From contig OZ024724.1 in NCBI GenBank assembly GCA_964016875.1, positions 42,895,820 through 42,959,819 of the forward strand: 64,000 nucleotides of DNA. Reading direction: 5' to 3'. A program made the translations under genes and the position numbers. Positions 1 to 11,698 of this stretch are shown piece after piece (the first letter of the stretch is position 1; each line of letters opens with the position of its first letter). This DNA is from Fallopia convolvulus. Lineage: Eukaryota > Streptophyta > Magnoliopsida > Caryophyllales > Polygonaceae. The notes under the pieces are model-generated. The model saw nothing but the letters and a program-made list of their open reading frames with translations, was not told where the DNA came from and searched no databases.

Positions 1-635
1 CCAGTATAAATTTAACCTAAATTAACTTTTGAAGAAAGATTTCACAACTTACAAAGAAATATTTACGTCTCTGTTGCTTGAAGAAATATTTTGTATTTTA
101 TAATTCTAAATGATGTAATGGAATTGATGTTGTTGAACTAATATGTTCAATATTCTTTTCATTATTTAGCTTTTCTTTTATTAATTCTAGAAGTTATAAA
201 TTATTATTATTGTTTAGTAATTTTTACGTGGCAGTATATTTGACTCACTCATGGGCGACAAGTGGGTCAGATATGGGTGGAAAGTTTTACGGATGAAAAG
301 TGGATCAAGTGAACCATTTTTATTCGATGGTTGGGTGGTGGAAGTGCTTCACCCACTCATAGCTCGGCCCATGACCAACCCTAATGTCATGACTTATAAC
401 ATTGTAATTGTGTATTGATGAACTCGTGTATATAGTTACAATGTCATACTCTTTATTGTGTACTTAGAACTTTATCATTGTGTGGTGATTGTGAAAATAA
501 TTTTTATGGCTATTAACAAAAAAGGAAGAATAGTGTGTGTCGTTGCACATGATTTGGGTTTGAATCCTATATATGAAACCACAAAATAGAACCACTTTTA
601 TTAATCTAAAGTCATGACACTATCTATTACGAGCA
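1..635. other. AT-rich intergenic DNA, no gene seen
   Basis: No open frame with recognisable protein similarity and no paired repeat that I could delimit. The stretch is ordinary AT-rich plant intergenic sequence. Confidence 0.5.
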
Positions 636-639
636 AGAA

Positions 640-1300
640 ATTCAAGAATTGTAGGAACACTTGTTATGAACCTTAACATTCAAATTTATGAACCCACGAA
701 ATATCATTTATGAACTAGAATATATTTCATGAATACAAGTATTGTGAATTACATTTCATGAACCTTTATGACAGTTTTGATGAACCTAACCATATAAAGA
801 CATGAACTAGAAAAATGTCGTTTGCAAAATATGATACATCAAAGATTATGAATTAAATTTTATGAATCTTATTGACAATTGTTATGAGCCTAATCTTATA
901 AAGACATGAACCAATAGATCAACTTTATGAACTAAAAAGACATGAATTGTACTATGAAATATTATGAACTATACTTATAAAAACATGAGCCAAAAGAGCA
1001 AATGTCATGAACCAAAGTAACTAGTGTGACTTAAAAGACATGAATTGTAAGATAAACTATTATGAACCCGAACTTCCAAATCATGACCAAAATACATAAA
1101 TCATATATAGAATTAGCCTATGTGGGATTTGAACTCACATTTATGTGCAGGTGCACATTGCTCTACCATTTGAGCTAAAAAGATACCAAATAAGTTTCCA
1201 ATGCTTATAGGCTACCAAATAACTTCAACATACAACTAGTGAACGTAGTACAAAGCATGAACTGTGAAAAGATTGATGATAAACCTTAACATACAAATTT
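640..1300. repeat. Degenerate ATGAACC-type minisatellite
   Basis: The words atgaacc, atgaact and catgaac recur every 20-40 bases, often preceded by tta and followed by taacattcaaa or agaaaa. Units are imperfect and irregular in length, which fits an old tandem array. It surrounds the tRNA-like sequence at 1115-1180. No coding sense is visible. Confidence 0.5.
1115..1180 (-). other. tRNA-like sequence (pseudo-tRNA or SINE head)
   Basis: Read on the minus strand there is a D-arm/A-box-like block at 1160-1178 (TTAGCTCAAATGGTAGAGC, D-stem GCTC/GAGC), a six-base palindromic arm where the anticodon arm should be, and a T-arm/B-box-like block at 1124-1136 (GAGTTCAAATCCC). The 7-bp acceptor stem does not pair, so a functional tRNA is unlikely. 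A dead tRNA or the RNA polymerase III head of a SINE both fit. I see no clear SINE tail. Confidence 0.5.
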
Positions 1301-1388
1301 ATGGACCTTAACATTCCCAAGAGAAGACACAATGGAAAAAATCCATTATTAATCTATCGCATTTTACTCCATAGTAATTAATAAGTAA

Positions 1389-1417
1389 CTAGTATGTATT
1401 CCCGTACCTTGTACGGG
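1389..1417 (-). mobile_element. Helitron 3' terminus (minus strand)
   Basis: On the minus strand there is a hairpin with a 7-bp stem and 3-nt loop (CCCGTAC-AAG-GTACGGG, 1401-1417), an 8-nt spacer, then CTAG at 1389-1392 followed by T. This is the standard Helitron 3' end inserted at an A/T site. The element body lies to the right, but I could not fix its 5' TC end. The same architecture occurs at 39564-39592 and 63729-63757. Confidence 0.65.
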
Positions 1418-2035
1418 TTTTTCTCAAATAAAGTATTAATAATAAAATATAAAAGAGGTGAATTAGTTTTAATAAAAGGGGTGATGTGGTCCAATAAAAG
1501 TGACATGTATCGTTTAATAATTTTTTTAACCTCCGTTTTAGATTAATGTGGTCCAATCTAAAAATGACATGTGTCATTTAATATTTTTTTAACCTCCGCT
1601 TTAGGTTATACTTATGATGATATGAGACGTTTTTTGCATAGTAAGTACAAGGACGTTTTTTTTTTGGATTTTCTATTTGTTATCCCTGTGATTTCAGACT
1701 TTTTTTTTAGTGTCCAAAAAAATTCTTATTCCTTTGAATGCCTTTTTATTTTTTAACAATTCCTTCTCGTAACCTAGAGGGATTTGGTTTTCTATACCAT
1801 TTTAATAGTGTAAGCGACTAAATATCCCCCTGGTTATATTTATTAACTAAATGTACCCTCATATCTAGATTTGACAGATTTGCCCCTTAACAACTCTATT
1901 AAAATCTTTTAATAATTTATTACTTTAAAAAACAAAAACAATTTTCCAATTGAATAAGACAGAATTTATAATTAAACAATAGCACAACACACAAAGTTAC
2001 GATTGATTATCCTCTTTTTATATTTCTTTTATATT

Positions 2036-2530
2036 TTCATGTATGTTTTTGTACGCGTCCGTAATATGTTTAGTATATGTCGTGTTTTTTACATGTTTTG
2101 TAATACGTCTTGTACATATTTTTTTTATGTGTTTTATATGTTTTTTGCATGTGTTTTATATATATTTCTTGTATATATCTTGTATATATGTTGTATATGC
2201 CTTTGCATATTTTTTGTATATGTCTTGTTTATATTTTGTGTGTCTTGCATATTTCTTGTATATGTCTTTTACTTGTATTAATGTTTTGTACGTGTCTTGC
2301 ATATTTCTTGTATATGTATTGTACGTGTCTCGTAGATTTCTTGTATGTGTCTTGTCTTGTAATATTTCTTGTACGTGTCTTGCATATTTCTTGTATATGT
2401 CTTGTACGTGTCTTGTAGATTTCTTGTATGTGTCTGTCTTGTAATTTCTTGTACGTGTCTTGCATATTTTTTGTATATGTCTTGTACATGTCTCGTAGAT
2501 TTTTTGTATGTGTCTTGTACATATCTTATA
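2036..2530. repeat. Tandem minisatellite built on cttgtatatgtcttgtacgtg
   Basis: The phrases ttgtatatgtcttg, tacgtgtcttgcata and tagatttcttgtatgtgtcttg recur with a period of roughly 30-70 bases. Several long frames cross the array in both directions (such as repeated FLYMSCTCL-type peptides). They arise from the repeat itself and are not credible genes. Confidence 0.75.
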
Positions 2531-3451
2531 GTCTTTTATAGGTATTTTGTAATCACTTATATTCCTTGCTAGTTTTGTGTATCGTTTATATAGAGTTAAA
2601 TTTTTTCCTTGCTAGTTTTGCTAGTTTTTTCTATACCTTATATGAATCTTGAATAGTTAAAATTTTCCCTCTATCTTGTATGAATTTTGTAGGAGTCTTG
2701 TATGTAAATTTTAAAGTTAATTGATCATTCTTCTTGACTAGCTCTGGTAGACTTCTTATAATTATTGTGTACCGTTTTTATAAAAATTGTGTAATGCTGT
2801 GTTTCTTCTACTTCATGTATGAGCGGCAAGTCATATATGTGTTGCATACATAATTTTGAAATAATTAATTAAGGCATCTCAATTTTTGTAGATTTTGTAG
2901 GTGTCTTGTAAGTTAATTTGGCTATATAATACGTACATGAATTATAGCGTAATTAATCTGTATGTACTCAATTTAATTGTAGCATTGCCAGCCCAAGTGT
3001 CGAGACATAATGGTGATGTATCATTTCGTATTTTTCAAATTCAATATAAATATATTTGTTCTTGTATTTGTAATCTAGGGTCTAGTAAATCGATAGAATT
3101 AAAGCTGGCATGCTACTTTTTTGTGCATTCAGTCTTAAGTTCGTCTTCCATATGATTTTTTTTTTGTATATATATTCATACATTTAATATTTTTTTACTT
3201 TTTAATGTAAAAATTACACTATTAATTTTCTATATATATTGTAGTTGTCGTTCGTCGGTCGAGTGCACCATAGATGGTAGAGAATTTACATGCTTGCTTT
3301 TAATTATCTTTTAAAATGGAAGGTTAATTTAGCCTTTTCAAAATTATAGGGGACATTTTATTGAAAAAATTATAGAAGGGAAAGAGAATATTGAAAGGGG
3401 TACTTTTCCTCCAATTCTCTCCGTAACCTAGATAAAGTAAATTTTTTTTTA
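2531..3451. other. Intergenic DNA upstream of gene copy 1
   Basis: AT-rich, no recognisable gene. The end of this stretch should hold the promoter of gene copy 1. No TATA box or motif stands out enough to call. Its last part is not shared with copy 2, whose similarity to copy 1 begins only at 3452/36725. Confidence 0.4.
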
Positions 3452-4251
3452 AGTTTTTGGTCTAGCCATCAGGACGGAACGACGACGGACTCGGGAGAAA
3501 GAATTCGACTTCTTCACCACTGGCGTATCTTCTCGGCCTCGTCAAAGTCTACAAATTCGTCTCCATATTTGATCGGTTTGAACTTCCCGTTCTCAATTGA
3601 ATTTTGTTTCCTGATATCTTTATGTCAACCGTGGTTCTTTCTCAATTGAGAAAGATCCAAAATTTCACTTGTTTTTATCCGCTGGCGCCTGGCTGAGAAT
3701 ACCCGGCCCCCGGTGGGGGCGGCCGCCCCCCGTGCTCCTACCTGCCTCCGCCACTGATTGTTTTGATATGCAAATGGTGCATCGCTCATCTTGTTGATTG
3801 AGGTTTAGTCACAAGGGTTATGTTCTGTTAAGATACTTGTCCTTAAATGCACCAACAGTGTTTCAATATCCTTTTGTAGAGCAACACGGCATGCCTTGTG
3901 AACATTAGAACTTAAAACAGAAGAACAAAGTTTATACCAGTACTATGAAAATGAGATTGCAATCTTTTAAGTAGTTCATTTAGGTATGTTAGTTTGTTCT
4001 TTGCTAAAAATTGATGATACCTTAGTGTGAATGAAAAATATGGAAGAAAAGATATGTTTGACTGTTGCTTCTATTATAAGTGCGTCAATGCATCTTAAAA
4101 GTTACATGCGTTTAATTTTTGGCTTCAAGCTCCATTTTCTAGAATGCTTGATTAATTTTATGTCTTCTTGATTTGGATGAAATACTTACCTCTTTCTGTT
4201 CAAATTTTTTGGATGTTGATCTTTTTTGCTTGTGGTTCCAAGGAGTTGGAT
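3452..4251 (+). other. 5' untranslated exon(s) and 5' intron of copy 1
   Basis: Similarity to gene copy 2 starts here, with a purine-rich stretch (gactcgggagaaagaatt) and a shared block to about 3660 that looks like a non-coding leader exon. A likely leader-intron acceptor is the AG at 4241-4242, ten bases before the start codon. Copy 1 keeps a C/G-rich stretch near 3700-3760 that is deleted from copy 2. The exact leader donor is uncertain. Confidence 0.5.
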
Positions 4252-7200
4252 ATGGATGACTGGGTTGAAGAACCCAATGAGCTGTTGTCACGTAGTGGGA
4301 GAAAAAGAAGGCGGCCGAAGAGAAAAGAGTTTGTGGGATGGGGTTCAAAGCAGCTGATCAGCTTTCTCCAATCCAGGGGCAAGAGCACTGAAGTGAAAAT
4401 ATCTCAGCATGACGTGACATCTATTATTAATGACTATATCGATGAAAAGAACCTCAAAGATCCTGCTAAGAAGAAACGTTTTCTTTGTGATGAAAATCTC
4501 TATTCAATTTTCGGGAAGAAGTCAATAGTGGGGATTAAGATCTTTGGCCTCTTAGAGTCACACTATGCTGAGAATGAGCCTAGTTCTGACGGTGAGGGTT
4601 ACAGCTCAAATGAGAGGGAGGAAGAGAAGCATGTTAACCAAAAGGCACAAAAGGATTTAACATCTGAAGAGAAAGCCCATAAGAGGAAGAAGGCTTCTGA
4701 AGCACTGAAAAGTTGCTTTGCAGCTATAATACCTGAAAATATCAAAGCTGTCTTTCTGAGGAAAACTTTAGTTCAAGAGTTGCTCAAGGATGCTGACAGT
4801 TTTGAAAGTAAAGTGCTTGGGAGTTTTGTGCGGGTGAAAGCAGATCGCTATGATTACAAACAGAAAAATTCCCATGTGCTTCAACTTGTCACTGGTAAGT
4901 AGCTTCATTCTTTTAATGCATCTAGCCATTTGGTAAATTTCGGACTCTTGGTTGTTAAAGTCTAAATTTTTATTATTGTCACTCTGTCAGTATCACATCC
5001 ATTTTTCTAAAAAATAAGTATAGACATGTGATCTCCGGTATGATTAGTGGAAATTGGTGTTGTTGCTAATTTCCAGGCATAAAGAAGGAGGGTGCTGATT
5101 GTGATGTGCGTCTTGAGATTGCTGATATGGGCAAGCACATCAGTTTATCTGAGTTGTCTGATGTGAACTTCTCTGAGGTAAACACATTTATGCTAATTCT
5201 CCAGAGACTTAGATCTCTATCATCTGAATGTCGATAAGCTTCTATTGCCAAGTGAGAACTTTGATGGATAAACCATCGAAACTTGGTAGATTGGCATCTA
5301 TGTGATAATCATTCAGGGATGTGGTCACAATTCAAGGAGCCCCAGAGCATCAGCCTGCTGAGTGGCCCAAGTCCAAGGATTTGATTGTCTACACTAGGTG
5401 TAGACTGTAGAAGGGGTCAAAGGCCCCAGAGTGATGGTTTACTCTTAGCATGAGTTGGTTAGCTAGAGTAACGAGGGAATGGTTAGTAGTATGGTATACT
5501 TAAGGAAAAGGTTGTCTGGATCATTCTTGATTTTAGCGACAATTGTCTTTTTTGAACCTAGGGGTGGGATCTGGGTATCATTCTGGATGTAGCTGTCACT
5601 CTCTTTTGCAATCCAGATTATTCCTAGCCTCTCTGCATTTTTTCCCTTCTTTTTTTTGCTTTTTTTTTTTTTTGCTATATTGTCTCCTTGCTTTATATTT
5701 TTTTTTAATCAATTTTGGTCCAACCTGCCTGATTCAAGTTTATGATATGAGTAAACATCAGTTTGGGCCCTTGATACACCTAGTGTGGACAATCAGCTCC
5801 ATCTTGAGTTCCTCAGCAGGGTGATGCTCTTGGGTTCCTTGAGCTGTGACCAAGGCCACCCGGCCTTGGCCAATGAAAGGCTGTCCCCTTTAGGTTGTAA
5901 GCATGTACTTTTTCAATGCAATATACTCATTGTACGTGTCTGCTTTTGGAAAATGATTGTTTCTGTACTACCCTGGTTGCAGGAAGAGTGCAAGGATTTG
6001 CATAGGAGGATAAAAGAGGATCTTCTCAAGCAACCAACTGTTGTAAGTTATCCACATAAAACTGTCTTGTTGAGATTGTCAAGTAGGTGCTTATGTTTTG
6101 ATCATACTAGTAGTTTATGCTTTCTCCGTATTCTATTAGGACTTGGTAGATTATTTCTCCTCGAAACAACTAACAGTGCTGCTAATTTGCATGTGTTCAA
6201 ATGAGACATTTGTGTTGTAATTAGACTAGCCCATTTTCAGTCTTGTTTCCAGAGTCTTATGTTTTCCAAAATGTACATCTTGATGGAGATCAGATGCTGC
6301 CATTAAATAATCTAGTAAATAACAGAATATTAGGCAATCATTTGTTGGAGTTCTAAAATGTCATTCTTCCCTATTTACAGTCAAGGTTGAGATGACATCT
6401 TTAATTCTGGTAAAAAAAAGATTGCTGTTCTAAAAAATAGGCTTTGCTAAACCCTGTTTTTATTGATTTGCTTTATGACTAGCTTGTGCATTATGCTTTT
6501 GCTTCCTGATTTGTAGCTTTCAATTTGGGTGAGCTAGAAGCAGTGTCTATCAGGCTGATTCTGTTTCCTGGGTTTGTGCCATTGAACTCTAGAGTCTTGA
6601 CTAACTTTCTTGCCTGCAAAATTATGTATGCTCTATCTTTTTGCTTGTGCATAGTATAAAGCCGCATAAAATAAATATACTGATCAATCTAAGAAGTTCG
6701 CATGATTTTTTTTTCATTGCATTCAAATTTGTCTATTGCAGTAAGATTCTTGCTATGGAAGCAAATTCTCTAACTCAATTTGCTTGCTTTGACTGCTTCT
6801 ATTTTATAGGCAGAGCTCCAGGAAAAGGTGCAGGTATTGCACGAGGATATTACAAAGGATGTAAGTTTACTTGGATTTATATGTACTGTTATGTATGTAT
6901 GTATGTATGTATGTAACATACACATACAATTATTGAGTGGAAATAAAAGATCATATAGCAGTTATTGAGAAAGGGGTCTGCTTAGGAATAGAGTTTGGAT
7001 TACTCTTTGAAGAAAGACTTCATGTAACCTTCTTGTACCTCTTTGTCACTTCTGTTTCATAAGAAAAGGCTACATGCATTTAGTTGCATCATGTCTTCTC
7101 TCAGGGGTAAAAATTGTTTAAAGTATAACCAAGGCACACCCTAGACTGCATAGTGCATTCTTGTATTTTTATGTTGCATATGATAAGTAATAACAAATTT

Positions 7201-10200
7201 CTGAAAATCTAATTCTGACTAGTTGGAGGTCTTTTTGGTGATCTTGTTGTGTATGTTACAGTGGCTGCCAAGAGAAATCAAACGTCTGGGGAGCCTCATT
7301 GATGTAGCTAATGAGAAGGGCTGGCGTAGAGAATATCCTTTTGATATTTGTCTTGGTATTTTAAATTCTCTCTTCTTAAAAAAAAAAATAATGGGCACGA
7401 GGGCTGAACAACTGCACGTTGGACCAAAGATCTTAATGCACTAACCAGCATGTCCCCAGCTTGAGAAAAGAAAGTAATACTGACTGTGCAAATGTCGTTT
7501 GAGAGAGAAAAAAATAGTAATTTGTTATACTGTGTGGCGATGCTCTATGTTGAAAGTTCAACATTCATCATCCCTTTCTCCTATATATTGTTGTCTTTGC
7601 TGATACAATGATGATTAAAGATTCTGTTACAAATATCGTAGTGATGGGATGATTCTGGTATTAGTTTTTTTATTGTACTTAAATACAAAAGAAGGTTATT
7701 CCTTGACATGTTTGAATCTCTACATGTTTTGAACACCGGGAAAAGAGGAAGCTGCTTCAAACACCAGATGAACAATCACGACTATTGCAGAAGGTCCCAG
7801 AAGTCATTGCTGAAGAATTACAACTGGAACCTGTACCAGAAAATACTGAAGATTGTTCAAAGAAAGAAAATTCTGATTTACTAACTGCACCTGATTGGGT
7901 CATTTCAAATGATCCACCAACTAATGGAGGTGGAGGCACTACAACTTCAGGTGGTGCAAACCCAAAAGCTAAAGGTGGGTAATTGAAATATCTTAGTTCT
8001 TAATGCAAACATCCATCTAGTATTGTCTTCCAAATAGTATGGATAAACTGGATCCACTGTTTTTGTGTGCCTATTGTGATTTTCATTTTCTGCCTTTGAG
8101 ATGTTTTCCTATACTAAGAATGAAGTTCTTTAATACACATGGTATTAATGGGAGTAACCACTTTCTCACGTCCTCTGAAATCCCTCCATGCCCAATGGGA
8201 CCATAGTAGACGAGTATATAATATCAATATTGATAGACATCTTATGACCAATAAAGCATGAAAAGGATTGCCTTGCATTTGAAGCTTTCACTCCCTTTCA
8301 GAAGATGATCCTGTAAGCAATTTGAAGTGTATAGTTATGAAGAACAAATGATAAAATGATACATTCGTAAAATGCAATTTTTTGAATTATTTATCTTTTG
8401 ACATTTAACAAAATAATCATGGGAATAAGTACTATAGCTCTTAATTACTTCTCTTCTGCTTATACTGGATATTACTAGTTTCATGCTGTCTGTACTCTTT
8501 AATGAATCTATGCATATTTGCACCGATCCCCGAATATATGCATGATTCAAATTTTTTTCCCTTCTTAAAACACTGACATTTAGCAGTGAAAAAGGGATAT
8601 AGATGCTCTGAGAAATTGGAACCAAAAAAGAAGCAAAACCGAAAACTTGTGAAAGCAAAAAAAAAAATTCTATCTCCAGCAAGAAAGCTGTCAACATCAT
8701 AAAACAAGTTAGATGTCTTTAATTGTTTAAGTGAAACTCTAGTAGTCCCTGTCTTCAAAATCACATGGATTCCTCTCTTTCAAATGATTTAGGGAGCTGA
8801 ATTTTGAATTATTTATCTTTTGACATTCAATAAATTAATCCTGGAAATAAATACTATAACTCTTAATTATTACTCTCCTGCTTATGCTGAATATTACTAT
8901 TTTCATTGCCTCATTAAAAAAAAACTAGTTGCATTGTTTTATGTATTTTCTAATGATTCTATGCATCTTAATTTTTTTCCCTGAAAACACTGACAATTTA
9001 CCAGTGGAGAGAAGCTTCTATAATAAGGAAAAGGAATAACGGACACTCAGAGAAAATTGGAACGAAAAAAGAAGCATAGCTGAAAACAAACTGCATCTAC
9101 TGCATGAAAGCTGTCAACAATATCATGTTGTTCGATGTCTTAACTCTATAAGTATTCTAGTACTCCCTGTCTTCAAAATCACATGCATTCCTCTGTTTTA
9201 ATGATTCAGACCGTTGAATTTTGAACTTATTTATCTGTTATATTAAAAAAATCCCTGAAATAAAAACTATTACTCTTAATCATTACTATCTTGCTTATCC
9301 TGGATATTACTAGTTTCGTTGTTTGTACTGTGTAATGAATCTAAGTATATTTCCATTTTTTTTCTTCTTCTTTTGAGCACAATGACACACTACAATGAAT
9401 AAAAGCTTCTATCATAATGGAAAGAAATAATGAATGCTCTGATAAATTTGAGCCAAAAAAAAAAGAAGCAAAACCAAAAAACTTATGAACATAAAAAGAG
9501 AGAAAAAAAACTTAAGAAAGCAGTGAACAAAACAAGTTGTTAGATGTCTTAAACATTTCAAGTAAATTATCTAGTACACCTTGTATCAAAATCACATAAA
9601 TTCCTCTATTTCCAAATGATTTAGAGAGCTGATGGTAATGGATCCAAAATCCATGCATTCTTTCTATTTCTAAATGCACGGCCAGCATTTTCCGAAGTTG
9701 GACCCCATTAATACCTACACATCGCTGGTTGTACCACTTGGCCATTCCGACTTTCGTATCTAAGACACTTTCCTTGTTTATTCAGTATATAACAAGGTTT
9801 TTGTTGTTATATGTTGTCTAAATAACATTATAATAGTTCTACCATACCCTGTATTAACTTTAGATCATTTCCAAATAACTCAGCACTTGCTAAAATCCTC
9901 TATTTTATGAATTTTTTGCATATTTCTAAGTATGATTTTCTTTCTCCACCACAGAAGATATGTTTTGCAATCAAATTTACAATTTTAGAAATATACTATC
10001 ACTATTCTTCATTAGTACCTTGCTTAGTTGGTATATCACTAGGTTTGTCGTATGCATTATCCGGAACTATTCTTTTAATGACAGTACCGTTAAGGAGCTT
10101 ACATGCTAAGACTAAATTTATTATGAATCTGTGCAGAACATGAACCATCAAAAGCTGAATTAAAAACCAACATTCAACTGCAGAATGAGATGAAGACCGA

Positions 10201-10456
10201 GGGGGACTCATCAGCGAAGCAAGCCGAGGTAATTGTTTTAAGTGATGATGAGGAAGAAAGGCGTATCCGGGAGGAAATAGTTTGGAACTACATCGATCCA
10301 CAAGGCGAGTTGCGGGGTCCCTTTAACCTGAATCTCCTTAAAAAATGGTGCGATGCAGGATACTTTGATGCAGGCTTCACAGTTTGGAAGTCTGGTCAGA
10401 GTCAAAAGCAGCAAGTCCTGTTATTTAAACTTCTTCAGAAAGTGTTCAAGGATTAA
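4252..10456 (+). CDS. SWIB - Plus3 - GYF domain nuclear protein, copy 1 (intact)
   Basis: Seven coding exons join in frame to 498 residues: 4252-4894, 5077-5177, 5983-6042, 6810-6860, 7262-7332, 7724-7974, 10137-10456 (stop TAA). Introns are GT-AG except exon 5/6, which is AT-AC. The start ATG opens MDDWVEE just after a splice acceptor; the upstream frame is intronic. In order: a basic nuclear-localisation-like run RKRRRPKRK (residues 17-25), a SWIB/MDM2-type domain (about 26-108), an acidic/lysine linker, a Plus3 domain (about 158-268), a helical stretch ending GWRRE, a Gly/Thr-rich linker, a VIVLSDDEE segment resembling a SUMO-interaction motif, and a C-terminal GYF domain starting WNYIDPQGE (about 441-498). 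From family knowledge this architecture matches Arabidopsis At5g08430-type proteins, which are presumed to act in chromatin or transcription elongation. Plus3 domains bind Paf1/Rtf1-type partners and GYF domains bind proline-rich ligands. The specific role is unknown. Confidence 0.88.
7333..7723 (+). other. U12-type AT-AC intron in copy 1
   Basis: The intron begins ATATCCTTTT (minor-spliceosome donor consensus), has the branch-point word TTCCTTGAC at 7699-7707, and ends TCTCTAC at 7723, 17 bases after the branch adenosine at 7706. Splicing joins ...AGA GA with A TGT TTT to give GWRRE-CFEHREKRKLLQTPDEQ, which lines up without gaps with the family pattern GWRRE-LSEYLDKRELLQNPDEQ. The nearest GT donor (about 7355) has the wrong phase for every nearby AG acceptor. 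Confidence 0.85.
8371..9640. repeat. Diverged tandem repeats of about 420 bp in the last intron of copy 1
   Basis: The block starting ttttgaattatttatcttttgaca recurs at about 8371, 8797 and 9218, each followed by similar text (cttaattac, gatattactagtttca, aatgaatctatgca, gaagcaaaacc, a closing attcctct). A partial fourth unit runs to about 9640. Copy 2 keeps only one partial unit (about 42370-42620), so the array expanded in copy 1 or collapsed in copy 2. Confidence 0.7.
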
Positions 10457-11570
10457 TTCCAGAATGCTGTGCAAATTTTTTTTCTAGAAAGGAAACAGAT
10501 TTCTAGGTCGGTATATAACACAGATTTATCTTTTGCCTCTAGGAGTCTAGTAAGTCTTGAATCAGCCCTCGGAGTGAAATTCAGCGTGTCTCTTAGAAGC
10601 AGGGTGGAAGTTGCTTTCTGGGCTTCACAATTTGTTTCCTTTCTCCATTGAATCTGACTAATATTGCTCTTTCTTAGTGAAGAATGTAAAACTTTTCTTA
10701 TTTGCATACTTTTCTAAGATATTTTCATGGAAGCTTTGCAGTTTAGCAGGCCTTGTGAGGTTGGTACATGGTGACTTCTGAAATGCGGCTAGGAGATTCA
10801 AGAATCTTGATTTTTCCATGCTTTTTTTTTTTCAGGATATACAGAATATACAATTGATACATCTGACACCCAGAACTGATTTCGGTGTTGGTTTATGTAA
10901 AGAAACTATCTGAAAGTTGATCCTGTTCTATGATCTCTGTGTTTAGATTTAAGAGTTTGGTACTTGCTTCTGGCCTTGTGAGGGTTTCTAGCTGGCTCAG
11001 TGCTTGCTTTGAAGCCTTGCATTTGGATCTTGAATCTTGTCTGTCACTGTGGTCTTTGCAATTCTTCATGTGGTCTCTTTTTTTTTTTTTTAAATGGTTT
11101 GCTTCCCTACGTGGCTACATATGTGTGTACAGCTATCCACTACTACATGGGACTAGACAGATTAGAAATGCATGAAGAAGACCATTCTAATGAAATTAAA
11201 GATTGAGCTTCAAAGATTTGTCAGTTTAATTTTATGTATTTGATTGTTGCAGACTTGCAGGTGCTGTAATGTTGTGTTGTGGCTGGTCAAGAGTTGCACA
11301 AGTATGAAATTCATCTGTCAATTTCTTATGTTGCAGTTATACCCTTTGAGAAATCATCTCCGCATAAATATTCTGGAAAGTTTGTCTGCAATCATTACAT
11401 ATTTACATATCCTGGCTTTGTTTTGTTTCTGGAGGCAGAATTTAAGAGCCCAAGACTTGCACCGGGATGCAATGTATGTGGCTACTTTTGAAACGAAAGA
11501 GCTGCCCTTTGAAGCATAGCAAAATTGATATCAGCAATACATTCAACAGTTCAATTTGATGAATCATCAA
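10457..11570 (+). other. 3' flank / probable 3' UTR of copy 1
   Basis: Similarity to the copy 2 flank continues to about 11570. A short frame (...LRAQDLHRDAMYVATF, near 11440-11500) is shared with copy 2 but diverges by frameshift, so I do not call it a gene. No poly(A) signal can be chosen with confidence. Confidence 0.45.
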
Positions 11571-11698
11571 CATATATCTTCTAAACTTAAAACACTTTTG
11601 GGCAGATTCGTCATTATGAATTTATATCCCAGCCAAGTAACCAACCTACTTTTAATAATGATATTTTAATAAAGTATATATTATGTAATTCTATTGCC

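Noticed and set aside
2003..2572. Several 60-130 codon frames on both strands
   Set aside because: All lie in the cttgtatatgtcttg minisatellite, are low-complexity and overlap each other.
4139..4388. Minus-strand frames opposite exon 1 of both gene copies
   Set aside because: Shadows of the SWIB-coding exon; composition mirrors the real frame.
6885..6920. tatg-type microsatellite in intron 4, opposite in strand sense in copy 2 (about 40798-40832)
   Set aside because: The apparent flip (gtat against atac units) is explained by both types occurring side by side in copy 1 and differential expansion; not an inversion.
7340..7760. GT-AG alternative for the exon 5/6 intron, with donor TGTCTTG|GTATTT near 7355
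   Set aside because: It leaves one base of a codon, while the nearby AG acceptors (before AGGAAG or GAAGCTG) need phase 0 or 2. The AT-AC solution keeps frame and family length exactly.
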